From: Pseudoxanthomonas kaohsiungensis
GTDB taxonomy: Bacteria > Pseudomonadota > Gammaproteobacteria > Xanthomonadales > Xanthomonadaceae
Reading direction: 5' to 3'
DNA: 64,000 nucleotides
Assembly: GCF_010211765.1 (NCBI RefSeq)
Contig: NZ_PDWO01000001.1
Location: 124,001 to 188,000 of the forward strand
Shown: piece by piece, positions 39,329 through 48,498 of the stretch
Numbering within the stretch: the first letter of the stretch is position 1
Layout: each line of letters opens with the position of its first letter
The notes under the pieces: generated by a model
Told to the model about the DNA's origin: nothing
What the model saw: the letters and a program-made list of their open reading frames with translations, nothing else
Database searches by the model: none
Position numbers and translations under genes: made by a program

Positions 39329-40708
39329 ATGAGCCGCGCGCGCCGAAACGCTTCTTCCCCCGGGTCCGATGACGGCCTGCTGGCCGTGGACAGCGGGCGC
39401 CAGGACGCCATGCGTCCGCTGGCCGAGCGCATGCGGCCGCGCAGCCTGGACGAGATGGTCGGCCAGCGCCGCCTGCTGGCACCGGGCTCTGCGCTGCGCC
39501 GGGCGGTCGAATCGGGCCGCGTGCATTCGATGGTGCTGTGGGGCCCGCCGGGGTGCGGCAAGACCACCCTCGCGCTGCTGCTGGCCCGCTATGCCGACGC
39601 CGATTTCCGGGCGATCTCGGCGGTGCTGTCAGGCCTGCCGGACGTGCGCCAGGTGCTGGCCGAAGCGGCGCAGCGCTTCGCCGAGGGGCGCCGCACTGTC
39701 CTGTTCGTGGACGAGGTGCACCGGTTCAACAAGGGCCAGCAGGACGCGTTCCTGCCGCACATCGAGCGCGGCAGTATCGTCTTTGTCGGCGCCACCACCG
39801 AGAACCCGTCGTTCGAACTGAACTCGGCGCTGCTGTCGCGCTGCCGCGTGCACGTGATGGAAGCGGTGTCGGTGGACGACATCGCCGATGCGCTGCGGCG
39901 GGCGCTGGAGGACGGCGAACGTGGCCTGGGCGGGCAGGGCATCGAAGTGGAAAATGCGCTGCTGCGCGAGATCGCCGGCGCGGCCGATGGCGACGTACGC
40001 CGCGCACTGACCCTGCTGGAAATCGCCGCCGAGCTGGCCGCCGACGAGGGCGGCCGCGTCACCGAGGCGACCCTGATGCAGGTGCTGGCCGATCGCACCC
40101 GCCGTTTCGACAAGGGCGGCGAACAGTTCTACGACCAGATCTCCGCGCTGCACAAGTCGGTGCGCAGCTCCAATCCCGACGCGGCGGTGTACTGGCTGGC
40201 GCGGATGCTCGACGGCGGCTGCGATCCGGCCTACCTGGCGCGGCGCCTGACCCGGATGGCGGTGGAGGACATCGGCCTGGCCGACCCGCGCGCGCTGCAG
40301 ATGTCGGTCGACGCCTGGGACACCTACGAGCGCCTGGGCAGCCCGGAAGGCGACCTGGCCTTGGCCCAGGTCGCGATCTACCTGGCCAGCACCGCCAAGT
40401 CCAACGCCGCCTACAACGCCTACAACGCGGCCAGGGCGGACGTGCGCCAGTACGGCACCGCCGAGGTCCCGCTGCACCTGCGCAACGCGCCCACGAAGCT
40501 GATGAAGCAGCTGGGCTACTCCAGGGGCTACCAGTACGACCACGACGCCGCGGGCGGGATCGCCCTGGACCAGACCGGGTTCCCGGACGCGATGGGCGAG
40601 CGCGTGTACTACGAACCGGTCGAGCGGGGCCTGGAGATCAAGCTCAAGGACAAGCTCGACCGGCTGCGCGCCGCGCGCAGCCAGGCGCGCCGCCCGTCCG
40701 GCGACTGA
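39329..40708 (+). CDS. rarA: Replication-associated recombination ATPase RarA (MgsA)
   Basis: RarA acts at stalled forks. The 459-residue AAA+ protein has Walker A GPPGCGKT, Walker B VLFVDEVHRFNKGQQDAF, sensor GATTENPSFELNSALLSRC, and the C-terminal tetramerisation domain with the family block STAKSNAAYNAYNAA. It follows lolA by 77 bases and precedes crcB. No Shine-Dalgarno is visible. Confidence 0.96.
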   Translation: MSRARRNASSPGSDDGLLAVDSGRQDAMRPLAERMRPRSLDEMVGQRRLLAPGSALRRAVESGRVHSMVLWGPPGCGKTTLALLLARYADADFRAISAVLSGLPDVRQVLAEAAQRFAEGRRTVLFVDEVHRFNKGQQDAFLPHIERGSIVFVGATTENPSFELNSALLSRCRVHVMEAVSVDDIADALRRALEDGERGLGGQGIEVENALLREIAGAADGDVRRALTLLEIAAELAADEGGRVTEATLMQVLADRTRRFDKGGEQFYDQISALHKSVRSSNPDAAVYWLARMLDGGCDPAYLARRLTRMAVEDIGLADPRALQMSVDAWDTYERLGSPEGDLALAQVAIYLASTAKSNAAYNAYNAARADVRQYGTAEVPLHLRNAPTKLMKQLGYSRGYQYDHDAAGGIALDQTGFPDAMGERVYYEPVERGLEIKLKDKLDRLRAARSQARRPSGD

Positions 40709-40767
40709 TCCGCTACGCTTGGCCTCAGGCTGCCGGACAGGCACGGGCACGGAGCAGGGCAGTGGAC

Positions 40768-41154
40768 ATGGTTCGTTCCTTCATCGCGGTGGGCACCGGC
40801 GCGGCGATCGGCGCGTGGATGCGCTGGGGCCTTTCGGTCTGGCTCAATCCGTCGCGCAGCCCGATCCCGCTGGGGACACTCGCTGCCAACCTGGTCGGCG
40901 GTTACGTGATCGGCATCGCGCTGGGGTGGATCACCTACCGGCCCGGCGTGTCGCCGGAGTGGCGGCTGTTCCTGGTCACCGGACTGCTGGGCGGGCTGAC
41001 CACGTTCTCGACCTTCTCCGCCGAGATCGTCCAGCACCTGACCCGGCAGCAGTACGGAACCGCGCTGCTCGGCGTGGCGGCGCACCTGTTCGGCTCGCTG
41101 CTGCTCACCGCACTGGGCCTGTACACCTACCGGCTGCTGCGCTTCGGCGCCTGA
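40768..41154 (+). CDS. crcB: Fluoride exporter CrcB (Fluc)
   Basis: CrcB is a small dual-topology fluoride channel. The 128-residue protein has four membrane helices and the signature GTLAANLVGGYVIG followed by GLLGGLTTFSTFSAE, which lines the pore. ATG 40768 is chosen; GTG 40762 is possible. I did not find a fluoride riboswitch upstream. Confidence 0.95.
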   Translation: MVRSFIAVGTGAAIGAWMRWGLSVWLNPSRSPIPLGTLAANLVGGYVIGIALGWITYRPGVSPEWRLFLVTGLLGGLTTFSTFSAEIVQHLTRQQYGTALLGVAAHLFGSLLLTALGLYTYRLLRFGA

Positions 41155-41349
41155 ACCGGGCGTCCCGTCCGCCAACGATCGCCCGCCGCGGGCAGCGGCG
41201 CCACGCGGACGGCCGCGCGGGTCAAACCGGGATGTGACATGGACGGCGCATGCGCGGGGTGCGGGATTGTCGGCGGCGGATGTGCTATTCACCGCTCACG
41301 GCGCCATCGCAGGGGTGCGCCGGAAGGCACGGGCACCGGGGGAGGGGCC

Positions 41350-42927
41350 ATGCGGGGAGCCGAAGGTCGTCGTCGCGGCAGGATGGCAGTCCGCTGCCCG
41401 TCCATCCCTCGCGCCTGCGCGTGGCTGGCGCTGGCGCTCCTGGCCGGCTGCGCGCAACTGCCGCCGCGCGCCGAAACCCCTCCCGATGCGCTGCTGCCCC
41501 CGGCGACCGAAGGCGCCATCGCCGAGCGCACGCTGCCGGCCGAGGCGGCGCATCCGGGGCAATCGGGTTTCCGCCTGGTCGGCGACGGCGCCGAAGCGTA
41601 TGCCTTGCGTGCCTACAGCGCCCAGGCCGCGGTAACCGGCGTGGACATCCAGACCTACATCTGGCACGACGACCTCACCGGGCGGATGCTGGCGCGGCAG
41701 GCGCTGCAGGCCGCCGACCGCGGCGTCCGCGTGCGCATCCTCGCCGACGACCTGGATGCGCGGGCCAAGAATGCCGGCCTGGCCGCGCTCGATGCGCACC
41801 CGCGGATCGAGGTGCGGCTCTACAACCCGCTGGCCAGCCGCTCCGGCACGCTCAGCCTGGCCGGCGAGTTCGGCACCGGCTTCAAGCGGCTCAACCACCG
41901 CATGCACAACAAGAGCTGGATCGTCGATGGACGCATGGCGCTGGTCGGGGGCCGCAACCTGGGCAACGAGTACTTCGCCGCCAGCGACGGCCCGAACTTC
42001 GTCGACCTGGACCTGCTGATCGTCGGCCCGGCGGTCGGCGAGGTCGCGCGCAACTTCGAGCGGTTCTGGGATTCGCCTTCCAACTATCCGATCGCCCAGC
42101 TTTCCCCGGACCAGTCCTCGCCCGAACGCCTGCAGGCGCTGCGGGGCGTGCTCGAACAGGCCGCGGCCGACCTGCACGGCAGCCCGTACGCGCAGGTGCT
42201 GCGCGAGGATCCCAAGGTACAGCGGCTGCTGGAAGGCGGCGGCGCGCTGCACTGGAGTCCACGCTGGCGTTTCGTCAGCGACGATCCGCTCAAGGCCACG
42301 CTGCCGGCGGAGGAACGCTCGGAAGTGGTCAAGGTCCTGCTGCCGGAACTGCAGCGGGCGGCCCGGCGGCTGCTGGTCATCTCGCCTTACTTCGTGCCCG
42401 GCGCGCGCGGCACCGCCGAACTGGCGGCGGCGGAAGCGCGCGGGGCGACGGTGCAGGTGCTGACCAACTCGCTGGCGGCCAACGACGTCGCCGCGGTGCA
42501 TGGCGGCTACAGCCGCTACCGGCGCCCGTTGCTGGAGCAGGGCGTGGAGATATGGGAGCTCAAGCCCGGCGGCGGTCCGGCCAACTTCAGCCTGAAGGGT
42601 TCATCGGGATCGAGCCTGCATACCAAGGCGATGGTGATCGATGACGGGACCATCTTCGTCGGCTCCTACAACCTCGATCCGCGCTCGACCTCGCTCAACA
42701 GCGAGCAGGGCATCCTGGTCGAGCACCCGGCACTGGCGTCCGAGCTGGCCGCGCTGTTCGCCCAGCAGACCGCGCCTGCGCATGCCTGGAAAGCCACCCT
42801 GGACGCGCAGGGCCGCCTGCGCTGGAGCGATGGCGACGCGACCTGGACCCGCGAGCCGGAGGCGACCGCATCGCAACGCGCGCAGGCCTGGCTGATGAGA
42901 GTGCTGCCGGTGGAGTCGCAGCTGTGA
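41350..42927 (+). CDS. Phospholipase D/cardiolipin synthase-like lipoprotein (ClsC type)
   Basis: This 525-residue phosphatidyltransferase-like enzyme has two HxKxxxxD motifs, at His186 (HNKSWIVD, then GRMALVGGRN) and His424 (HTKAMVID, then GTIFVGSYN). That is the ClsC/YmdC arrangement, which makes cardiolipin. It has an N-terminal signal with lipobox LLAGC, so it is probably membrane anchored. ATG 41350 follows GGGAGG; ATG 41383 is an alternative. Confidence 0.88.
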   Translation: MRGAEGRRRGRMAVRCPSIPRACAWLALALLAGCAQLPPRAETPPDALLPPATEGAIAERTLPAEAAHPGQSGFRLVGDGAEAYALRAYSAQAAVTGVDIQTYIWHDDLTGRMLARQALQAADRGVRVRILADDLDARAKNAGLAALDAHPRIEVRLYNPLASRSGTLSLAGEFGTGFKRLNHRMHNKSWIVDGRMALVGGRNLGNEYFAASDGPNFVDLDLLIVGPAVGEVARNFERFWDSPSNYPIAQLSPDQSSPERLQALRGVLEQAAADLHGSPYAQVLREDPKVQRLLEGGGALHWSPRWRFVSDDPLKATLPAEERSEVVKVLLPELQRAARRLLVISPYFVPGARGTAELAAAEARGATVQVLTNSLAANDVAAVHGGYSRYRRPLLEQGVEIWELKPGGGPANFSLKGSSGSSLHTKAMVIDDGTIFVGSYNLDPRSTSLNSEQGILVEHPALASELAALFAQQTAPAHAWKATLDAQGRLRWSDGDATWTREPEATASQRAQAWLMRVLPVESQL

Positions 42928-43023
42928 CCGTATCCACGGTAGGCCGTCACGTGACGCCGCGATAACACCGGCGACACCGTCCCGTCACGCCGGCCCTGTC
43001 AACCTTTTTCCATCCGGAAACCC

Positions 43024-43608
43024 ATGAGCCACCTGATGCGCGCTTCCACGACGATCGCCCTGGGCCTGGCCTGCCTGCTGGCCGTCCCCGGCAGGGCTGC
43101 GGCGCAACCGCCGATGCACAAGCCGGTGCCGGTGCTGGACCTGCAGCGTTATGCCGGCACCTGGCACCAGGTCGCGCACCTGCCCATGTTCTTCCAGCGC
43201 AAGTGCGCACGCGATACCACCGCCACGTACACGCCGAGGGAAGACGGCACACTTGAAGTGCGCAACACCTGCGTGCGCAAGGACGGCGAGCGGATCGAGG
43301 CGGTCGGCGTCGCCCAGCCCGTGCCCGGGGCGCCGGGGTCGCTGCGGGTGCGCTTCGCGCCCGGCTGGACCTCCTGGCTGCCGCTGGCCTGGGCGCCATA
43401 CTGGGTGATCGCGGTGGATCCGGAGTACCGCTGGGCGATGGTCGGTGGTCCCGACCGGGACCACCTGTGGATCCTGTCGCGCGAACCCGCCCTGGCCCCC
43501 GAGCGCTACGCGGCGCTGGTCGAGCAGGCGCGCGACCTGGGTTATCCGGTGGATGAACTGCTAGTCGCCAACCCGGCCGATGGCATGGAAGCCACCGCTT
43601 CGCGCTGA
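43024..43608 (+). CDS. blc: Bacterial lipocalin (Blc family)
   Basis: Lipocalins bind lipids in a beta-barrel. The 194-residue protein has a signal peptide (residues 1-27), the GxW motif in LQRYAGTWHQVAHLP, and the later signature YWVIAVDPEYRWAMVGGP followed by LWILSR. There is no lipobox cysteine at the cleavage site, so unlike E. coli Blc it is probably soluble periplasmic. It follows the ClsC-like gene, which fits membrane lipid upkeep. Confidence 0.88.
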   Translation: MSHLMRASTTIALGLACLLAVPGRAAAQPPMHKPVPVLDLQRYAGTWHQVAHLPMFFQRKCARDTTATYTPREDGTLEVRNTCVRKDGERIEAVGVAQPVPGAPGSLRVRFAPGWTSWLPLAWAPYWVIAVDPEYRWAMVGGPDRDHLWILSREPALAPERYAALVEQARDLGYPVDELLVANPADGMEATASR

Positions 43609-43673
43609 GCAGTGGCGCAGGCGACGGGGCCGGCGCATGATCGGCGCGACGAACGTCGCCGAGGAGAACTTGC

Positions 43674-44162
43674 ATGCACCTGCTTCCGTTCACCACCCGG
43701 ACCGCATTGGGCGTCGCGCTCTGCCTCGCCATGGCCGCCTGCCAGGACCGGATCACAACAACGCCCACCCCCGCGCCGGCGGCCGAGACCGACGCGACCG
43801 CCATGCCCGACGCTGCGGCGCCGGCAGTGGAGTCGGAACTGGACGGCGAGCTGGTCGCCTCCACCAACGAGCCGTTCTGGCAGGCGCAGGTGCGTGGTCC
43901 GGGGCCGTCCCTGCTGCTGCGTGGAATCGAGGGCGAGCGGGAGCTGGCGGTGGCCAGCAGCCAGACCACCGGCGATACCCGCACCGTGCGCGCCGTCGAT
44001 GCCAGCGGTGCGGTCGAGCTCACCGTCACGGCGGATCCCTGCCAGGACTCGATGTCCGGAGCGCAGTTCCCGTACAGCGCAGTCCTGGTCATCGATGGCG
44101 GCACGCCCATCAACGGCTGCGCCCGCCCGGCATCGATGCCGCCACCGGGCGAGCCGCAGTAG
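43674..44162 (+). CDS. Putative lipoprotein of the COG3650 type
   Basis: The 162-residue protein has a lipoprotein signal ending LAMAAC (Cys23), a Pro/Ala/Thr linker, and a domain with STNEPFWQAQVRGP and DPCQDSMSGAQFPYSAVL ending near NGCA. The two conserved cysteines (in DPC and NGC) probably form a disulfide. The family often occurs beside heat-shock or lysozyme-inhibitor-like genes, and its role is unknown. Confidence 0.75.
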   Translation: MHLLPFTTRTALGVALCLAMAACQDRITTTPTPAPAAETDATAMPDAAAPAVESELDGELVASTNEPFWQAQVRGPGPSLLLRGIEGERELAVASSQTTGDTRTVRAVDASGAVELTVTADPCQDSMSGAQFPYSAVLVIDGGTPINGCARPASMPPPGEPQ

Positions 44163-44251
44163 CCGGCGACACGGCGGCCTGAAGCCGCGCCACGGGCACG
44201 GTCGGTGGCGCGGGGTAAACTGTGCGGCCCCTGACGTCGAGTAAAACGGTC

Positions 44252-44587
44252 GTGCCTACGTTGCCGAGCTGCCCGCAGTGCGGGCTTGAGAACACCTATA
44301 TCGATGGTGCGCTGTGGACCTGTCCCGATTGCGGGCACGAGTGGACCGCCGATCCGGTGACCGAGCAGGCCATGGTGGTGCGCGACAGCAACGGCAACCT
44401 GCTGGCCGCAGGCGATACCGTGGTCGTGATCAAGGATCTCAAGGTCAAGGGCTCCTCGATTCCGCTCAAGCAGGGCACGGTGATCCGCAACATCCGCCTG
44501 GTGGAAGACGACCCGCTGCACATCGAAGGCCACTCGGAGAAGATCAAGGGCCTGGTGCTGAAGACCGAGTTCCTGCGCAAGGCCTGA
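44252..44587 (+). CDS. yjdM: Zinc-ribbon protein YjdM (PhnA family)
   Basis: This 111-residue protein has the same length as E. coli YjdM. It has an N-terminal zinc ribbon (CPQCG and CPDCG) and the C-terminal PhnA domain (DSNGNLLAAGDTVVVIKDLK, HSEKIKGLVLKTEFLRK). GTG 44252 is preferred over GTG 44222 because a TAAACT box at 44215-44220 would place the transcript start between them. Its role is unclear despite the old link to phosphonates. Confidence 0.9.
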   Translation: MPTLPSCPQCGLENTYIDGALWTCPDCGHEWTADPVTEQAMVVRDSNGNLLAAGDTVVVIKDLKVKGSSIPLKQGTVIRNIRLVEDDPLHIEGHSEKIKGLVLKTEFLRKA

Positions 44588-44614
44588 TCGCCGCGTCGCC
44601 TGCTGCGGCCGGCC

Positions 44615-44857
44615 TCAGTGCGCCGGTGCGCGCAGCGCCAGGTTGAGCTGGTCGACCACGATCGCCCAGTCGGCATCGTCGATGCGTTCCTCGCGCAGCA
44701 GCTGCGCCTGCGCCGGCGTCCAGAACGGCGCTTCCTCCAGGCGGATGTCGTCGGCCAGCGGCGCATGCGTGGCGATGAAGGCACGGATGCTGGCCGCATC
44801 GTCCGGCAGTCCCAGCTGAGCGAACAGTTCGGAAAAGGCGTGGACGGTGGGTTCCAT
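44615..44857 (-). CDS. DUF2789 family protein
   Basis: This 80-residue soluble protein has the family pattern HAFSELFAQLGLPDDAASIR, FIATHAPLADDIRL, EAPFWTPAQAQLLRE and DADWAIVVDQLNLALR. The function is unknown. It is convergent with yjdM, 27 bases apart. Confidence 0.85.
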   Translation of the reverse strand: MEPTVHAFSELFAQLGLPDDAASIRAFIATHAPLADDIRLEEAPFWTPAQAQLLREERIDDADWAIVVDQLNLALRAPAH

Positions 44858-45097
44858 GGACGGGCTCCGGGCGGGCAGGGGACTGGGGAAGGGGACCATC
44901 GCATCGTGCCGGCGCGCCCATGAAGAGCTGGTCATCGAGTTTCAGTGGAGAGGCCGCCGGGACCGATCGCATCACCGTATGCCGGTCCGCCCCCCCACTT
45001 CCGTCATGGGCGGCCGTGCCGGAGGAATGCTATCAATCCCGACGCCATGGGGAGGCACGAACGGACCTTGCTCCCCTCCCGCCAGGAGAACAGCCGC

Positions 45098-46243
45098 ATG
45101 CGCACCACACGTCGTGACCTGATCCGGATCGGCGCCCTGGCGGCCGCCGCCGCCACGCTTCCCGGATTCGCCGCCAACCCTGCGCCGGTGGCGCGCGCCG
45201 GCAAACCGCTGCGCATCCTGATCCTGGGCGGTACCGGGTTCACCGGACCGTTCCAGGTCGCCTACGCGCTGGCGCGTGGCCACCAGGTGACCCTGTTCAA
45301 CCGCGGCAAGCGCCCCTCGCCGGAATGGCCGGGCGAGGTGGAGCAGCTGCACGGCGACCGCAACGCCGGCGACCTGTCGGCGCTCAAGGGCCGCACCTGG
45401 GACGTATGCATCGACAACCCGACCAGCCTGCCGTTCTGGGTGCGCGATGCCGGCCAGGTGCTGGCCGGCAATGTCGGCCACTACCTGTTCATTTCGACCA
45501 TCTCGGTCTATGCCGACGGCAGCAGGCCGGGCATTACCGAGGATGCGCCGCTGGCCGCCTACAAGGGCGCCGATGCGATGGCCGAGACCCAGCAGACGCT
45601 GATGGCCGACATCGAGAACCTCTACGGCGCGCTCAAGGCGCTCAGCGAGGCCGAGGCGCGCAAGCAGTTCGGCGATGCGGTGACCATCGTGCGACCGGGC
45701 TACATCGTCGGCCCGCGCGACGAGACCGACCGCTTCACCTACTGGCCGCACCGCGTGGCCCAGGGTGGCGAGGTGCTGGTGCCCGGCGATGGCAAGGATC
45801 CGATCCAGGTCATCGACGGCCGCGACCTGGGCGAGTGGATGATCCGGCTGGCCGAAGCCCGCACCTTCGGCACCTTCAACGCCGTCGGCCCACGCGAGCC
45901 GCTGCTGATGGACGCCATGCTCGAGGCCAGCAAGCGCGTCACCGGAAGCGCGGCCAGCTTCACCCACGTCAGCCCGGCCTTCGTCGAAGAAAAGCAGATC
46001 GAACTGCCGATCTGGGTGCCGCGCGACCAGGGTCCGTACGGCGGCTATGGGCAGGTCAGCAATGCCCGCGCCGTCGCCGCCGGGCTGACCTTCCGGCCGC
46101 TGGACACCACCATCAGCGAGCTGCTGGCCTGGCTGGCCTCGCAGCCCGCCGAACGCCAGGCCAAGCTGCGCGCGGGCATCAGCCGCGAGAAGGAAGCCGA
46201 ACTGCTCAAGGCCTGGCACGCGCTGCCCAAGCCGGCGGCCTGA
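45098..46243 (+). CDS. NAD-dependent epimerase/dehydratase-like protein, Tat-exported
   Basis: The 381-residue protein starts with a twin-arginine signal (TTRRDLIRIGALAAAAA), then an extended-SDR Rossmann domain with GGTGFTGPFQ near residue 45. The family is annotated as NAD-dependent epimerase, and the substrate is unknown. The usual Tyr-x3-Lys reads YGALK. AGGAG lies before the ATG. Tat export of a nucleotide-binding enzyme suggests folding with cofactor in the cytoplasm. Confidence 0.85.
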   Translation: MRTTRRDLIRIGALAAAAATLPGFAANPAPVARAGKPLRILILGGTGFTGPFQVAYALARGHQVTLFNRGKRPSPEWPGEVEQLHGDRNAGDLSALKGRTWDVCIDNPTSLPFWVRDAGQVLAGNVGHYLFISTISVYADGSRPGITEDAPLAAYKGADAMAETQQTLMADIENLYGALKALSEAEARKQFGDAVTIVRPGYIVGPRDETDRFTYWPHRVAQGGEVLVPGDGKDPIQVIDGRDLGEWMIRLAEARTFGTFNAVGPREPLLMDAMLEASKRVTGSAASFTHVSPAFVEEKQIELPIWVPRDQGPYGGYGQVSNARAVAAGLTFRPLDTTISELLAWLASQPAERQAKLRAGISREKEAELLKAWHALPKPAA

Positions 46244-46278
46244 GCCGCACGCGCGGGCGTTGCGGGCCAGGATGGGGA

Positions 46279-47235
46279 TCAGGCGTTACGCGCGACCAGT
46301 TCGTGCGACACCGCCCACAGGCGCGCGGCCATCGCCGCGTCCTGTTGCTGGGCGCTCTGCTCGCCGGCGGTGAAGTCGCGCAGGTAGGCGCCGCTGACTC
46401 CGGCCATCGCCGGGTGGACCGCTGCATAGCACGGCGTTGCCGCCCCTTGCGCAGGCGTGCGCGCATCTTCGCGGTAGTTGTTGCCGCTGTTGCGCAGGAT
46501 CGCGGTGCGGGTGTGGCCCGGGGTGACGCAGTTGCTGGTCGCGCCGGTGCCTTGCAGGCGCCGCGCCAGCTCCAGCGAGAACAGGCCGTTGGCCAGCTTG
46601 GAATGGCTGTAGCCCCTGCGGTACCAGCCTTCACCGGAAAGGCGGGCGAACTGGATCCCGCCTGCCGGCGCATTCCGATGGTCGCCGCTGCCAAGCACGA
46701 TCACGCGCCCCTGCGCCGCGACCACGCGGTCGAGCAACTGCTCGGCCAGCAGGAAATGCCCCAGGTGGTTGACCACGAACTGCTTCTCCAACCCGTCCAC
46801 TTTCTCCCAGTCGTCGAGCACGATGCCGGCGTTGCAGACCAGCGCATCCAGGCGCGGGGCAAGCTGGTGCACCTGCGCGGCGCAGTCGCGCACCGAGCGG
46901 ACGTCGGCCAGGTCCAGCACCACCGGCGTGGCCCGGCCCGACACGCTGGCACAGGCCGCCTTGCCCTTGTCGGATGTGCGCGCGGTGCCGATCACGTGCG
47001 CGCCACGCAATGCCAGCACGCGCATCGTCTCCAGGCCGATCCCGGAGTTGCAGCCGGTCACCAGGATGGTCCTGCCGCGCAGGTCCAGGCCGGCGGTGGC
47101 CTGCTCGGCGGTCGAACCGGCGGACAGGGCCGCGGGTGCGGGCGGCACCTGGGCTCTGGCCGGGGACGGCAACGCCAGCGCCAGCGGCGCGAGCGCACCG
47201 GTCCACAACAGGTGACGGCGCAGCAGATCGGGCAT
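46279..47235 (-). CDS. Short-chain dehydrogenase, exported
   Basis: The 318-residue enzyme has a signal of Tat-like type (LRRHLLWTGALAPLALALP), the cofactor motif TGCNSGIG, the NAG motif VCNAGIV, and the catalytic YSHSK. It resembles retinol-dehydrogenase-like SDRs. Its substrate is unknown. It is convergent with the exported epimerase-like gene. Confidence 0.85.
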   Translation of the reverse strand: MPDLLRRHLLWTGALAPLALALPSPARAQVPPAPAALSAGSTAEQATAGLDLRGRTILVTGCNSGIGLETMRVLALRGAHVIGTARTSDKGKAACASVSGRATPVVLDLADVRSVRDCAAQVHQLAPRLDALVCNAGIVLDDWEKVDGLEKQFVVNHLGHFLLAEQLLDRVVAAQGRVIVLGSGDHRNAPAGGIQFARLSGEGWYRRGYSHSKLANGLFSLELARRLQGTGATSNCVTPGHTRTAILRNSGNNYREDARTPAQGAATPCYAAVHPAMAGVSGAYLRDFTAGEQSAQQQDAAMAARLWAVSHELVARNA

Positions 47236-47504
47236 CGGGGTTCCTGCGGGGGCATGCGGAAGGGGCCAGCCTCGCCACTCGCGATCGGGCATGCAAGTCT
47301 CGACCCCGGCGCCGGGATCCATGCGGGCGATTCAGGTAAAAAAAGCGCTTGCCCGCCGCCAGTCAGGTGGCGCGGCAGGCGGGTGTCGTCCGGGGACGGA
47401 CGGCTGGTCAAACCGGGCGCGGTTGGTCAGGAGGACGGCCTTAGGCTTTGTTCAAGTCGCTCCGGGCACGCTGTCGTGGAAGGCGACGCATCCAGGAGAA
47501 CGAC

Positions 47505-47768
47505 ATGGCGACCGGGTGGGCAGGCGACGGGGCGGTCAATGACCAGATCGACGCGACGGTGAAGGACGCGGTCGAGCGCGCGCGCCGCCAGCTGCCGACG
47601 GGGCCCGGCCTGGAACGCTGCGAAGAATGCGATGCGCCGATTCCGCCGGCGCGGCGCAGGGCCATACCGGGGGTACGCCTGTGCGTGGCCTGCCAGGAGG
47701 CGCATGACCAGGAAAACGGCTTCAGCGCCTACAACCGCCGCGGCAGCAAGGACAGCCAGCTGCGTTGA
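47505..47768 (+). CDS. DksA/TraR-type zinc-finger protein (YbiI-like)
   Basis: This 87-residue protein has a four-cysteine zinc finger (CEEC and CVAC, with CDAPIPPARRRAIPGVRLC between) typical of short TraR/DksA relatives. It lacks the long coiled coil of DksA. AGGAG precedes the ATG. It may touch the RNA polymerase secondary channel. Confidence 0.85.
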   Translation: MATGWAGDGAVNDQIDATVKDAVERARRQLPTGPGLERCEECDAPIPPARRRAIPGVRLCVACQEAHDQENGFSAYNRRGSKDSQLR

Positions 47769-47788
47769 CGCGCGTGCGCCGGCCTGGC

Positions 47789-48388
47789 TCAGCCGTCGCC
47801 TGAAGGGGCAGGGGGCAGCCACCGCGCCGGCACGCCCTGGCCCCGCCAGCGGCGCACCGTCCGCTGGAAGAACAGGCTGTTGGGAACCTGCAGCACGCTG
47901 CCCTCGTCGCTGGCGTCGGCGCCCACCTCCAGCAGCGTGGTGTAGATCAGGTTGATGTCGACCACGCGGCCCTTGAGCCCGGGCTTCTCGCCGTTCTCCA
48001 GCAGTTCGATGTGGTCCTGCAGCCGGAACGGCCGGGTGCTGAAGATCAGCACCGTGCAGAAGATGTTCGACAGCACGCTCCAGGCGGCGAAGAACGCCAC
48101 CGCGCCGACCGCGGCGAAGCCGGTGAACGCGGTCCACAGCACCGTGCCGGAGACGCCCATGCGTTCGAGCACCAGCAGTACCGCCGCGCAGCTGATCAGC
48201 GTGGCCGACACCCGCCGCAGCACCGTGGCCATCTCCAGCGGCAGGCCACGGTTGGCCACCAGGCGCCGGACGATGGCCCGGACCAGCCGTTGCAGCAACC
48301 AGGCCACCGCCAGGACCAGCAGCACTTCGCCGATCGGCAACACCGTGCCGAGCCAGTCCTGTACCCAGGTGGGCAAACGCTCCGTCAT
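47789..48388 (-). CDS. Small MscS-type mechanosensitive channel
   Basis: The 199-residue protein has three membrane helices (about 18-35, 60-78, 83-105) and the MscS pore helix and beta domain (GFAAVGAVAFFAAWSVLSN, then RPFRLQDHIELL). It is shorter than E. coli MscS (286), lacking most of the C-terminal cage. ATG 48388 follows GAGGA; the GTG one codon upstream is possible. Confidence 0.87.
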   Translation of the reverse strand: MTERLPTWVQDWLGTVLPIGEVLLVLAVAWLLQRLVRAIVRRLVANRGLPLEMATVLRRVSATLISCAAVLLVLERMGVSGTVLWTAFTGFAAVGAVAFFAAWSVLSNIFCTVLIFSTRPFRLQDHIELLENGEKPGLKGRVVDINLIYTTLLEVGADASDEGSVLQVPNSLFFQRTVRRWRGQGVPARWLPPAPSGDG

Positions 48389-48498
48389 CACGTTCCTCGT
48401 CGTGCCAGTGGCTCGTGCGGCCTGCGGCGGCCCATTCTAGGAGATGGGCGGCCGGACAGGCCGGCAGGCGGCAGCCAAGGATGCGGGAACCTGGACCG

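Noticed and set aside
40709-40767. Fluoride riboswitch before crcB
   Set aside because: The gap is only 59 bases and shows neither the conserved pseudoknot bases nor a terminator.
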